Positions 63,815 to 64,000 of a stretch of 64,000 nt of DNA are shown here, one piece after another. Source of the DNA: Methylophaga thalassica MP (GTDB taxonomy: Bacteria > Pseudomonadota > Gammaproteobacteria > Nitrosococcales > Methylophagaceae). Within the stretch, counting starts at the first letter, position 1, and the number at the start of each line of letters is the position of its first letter. The stretch spans positions 620,001 through 684,000 of the forward strand of contig NZ_AFIG01000003.1 in assembly GCF_000214595.1 (NCBI RefSeq), in the 5' to 3' direction. A model generated the notes under the pieces. It searched no databases. It was not told the origin of the DNA and was given only the letters and a program-made list of their open reading frames with translations. The translations under genes and the position numbers were made by a program.

Positions 63815-63883
63815 CCATATTTTTCACAAGCAGATGACAGTCAGTCATGTTAGTCTTTAAGCGTGTTTATCACGGAGAAACCT

Positions 63884-64000
63884 ATGTTTATTCACGTTTT
63901 AAAGTTGCTTAGTCTTTCTGCATTATTATTTCTCAGTGCCTGTCATCACTACCATCCGCATAAAGTAGTTCCACCAGGCCACGATCCCAATGGGCCGGGT
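63884..64000 (+). CDS. Putative lipoprotein (partial, runs off the window)
   Basis: The first 39 codons of a gene that continues past the right edge. The signal peptide ends in lipobox LSAC (Cys at residue 20). The mature start is His/Pro/Gly-rich (HHYHPHKVVPPGHDPNGPG), which could bind metal or be a flexible linker. GGAG lies six bases before the ATG. The family cannot be named from this part. Confidence 0.75.
   Translation, partial: MFIHVLKLLSLSALLFLSACHHYHPHKVVPPGHDPNGPG

Noticed and set aside
1-64000. CRISPR arrays, toxin-antitoxin pairs, anti-phage systems and rRNA genes
   Set aside because: I looked for spaced direct repeats, small paired frames and rRNA motifs on both strands and saw none.

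Overview
The window looks like chromosome of a marine or saline methylotrophic gammaproteobacterium, most likely Methylophaga or a close relative. The evidence is a partial lanthanide-type methanol dehydrogenase (xoxF) on the left edge, a solitary 23-codon pqqA, two histidine kinase/response regulator pairs beside them, and gammaproteobacterial housekeeping blocks (yrbG-kdsD-kdsC-lptC-lptA-lptB, guaB-guaA, flgA-flgM-flgN). The genus is inferred from gene content; no database search was possible. There is no CRISPR array, rRNA, insertion sequence or prophage. One tRNA gene is present.

Layout. 1-8.6 kb is a C1/PQQ/sulfur block, mostly on the minus strand: a tightly coupled run of M48 protease, soxY, soxZ, histidine kinase and response regulator, then pqqA with its own terminator, a second kinase/regulator pair, and xoxF running off the edge; tusA lies just outside on the plus strand. 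8.7-14.7 kb is an accessory stretch: a periplasmic acetamidase/formamidase-type protein, tRNA-Arg(CCT), a PEP-CTERM-like secreted protein with a GEMM-like leader, a BdlA-like PAS-PAS chemoreceptor with a sigma-28-type promoter, a GDT1-type manganese exporter under a yybP-ykoY-type riboswitch, and alkB. 14.9-22.1 kb is a DSF quorum-sensing cluster (rpfG, rpfC, and convergent rpfF) followed by a GGDEF-EAL protein. 22.2-27.8 kb holds a TudS/DUF1722 protein, yfcH-hemH, and the flgA/flgM/flgN and cheV genes. 27.9-33.9 kb holds a GldA/GldF/GldG-like ABC system with a DUF4340 protein, and DUF2333. 34-38.2 kb holds a cytochrome c, an OprO/OprP-type porin with a Pho-box-like site, a ModE-like regulator and moaC/moaDE. 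38.2-43 kb is mixed: MAPEG, ubiD, a sterol-desaturase-family gene broken by a one-base frameshift, a small zinc-finger protein and a lysine-tailed HTH protein. 43-47.1 kb has prlC and a PlcP-like/glycosyltransferase pair with Pho-box-like repeats. 47.2-55.5 kb carries mlaA and the LPS transport operon, with an SH3-extended LptA and a hybrid sensor kinase bearing an NMT1/THI5-like sensor. 55.5-64 kb holds an M23 peptidase, xseA, guaB-guaA, acyP, an MFS transporter and small membrane proteins or lipoproteins.

How the genes may work together. Four themes recur. (1) Methanol oxidation and its control: xoxF, pqqA, two paralogous two-component systems, and a SoxYZ carrier translationally coupled to one of the kinases. 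(2) Cyclic-di-GMP and cell-cell signalling: RpfF makes a DSF-type fatty acid, RpfC senses it and RpfG should degrade c-di-GMP; a GGDEF-EAL enzyme, a BdlA-like receptor and a possible GEMM-controlled PEP-CTERM protein lie close by. (3) Phosphate limitation: a phosphate-type porin and a phospholipase C/glycosyltransferase lipid-remodelling pair, each with a Pho-box-like upstream site. (4) Motility: three promoters of the same (T)(C/T)AA-N15-GCCGATA form precede flgM, cheV and the chemoreceptor. The most novel-looking items are the SoxYZ/kinase/pqqA/xoxF neighbourhood and the DSF cluster in a methylotroph.
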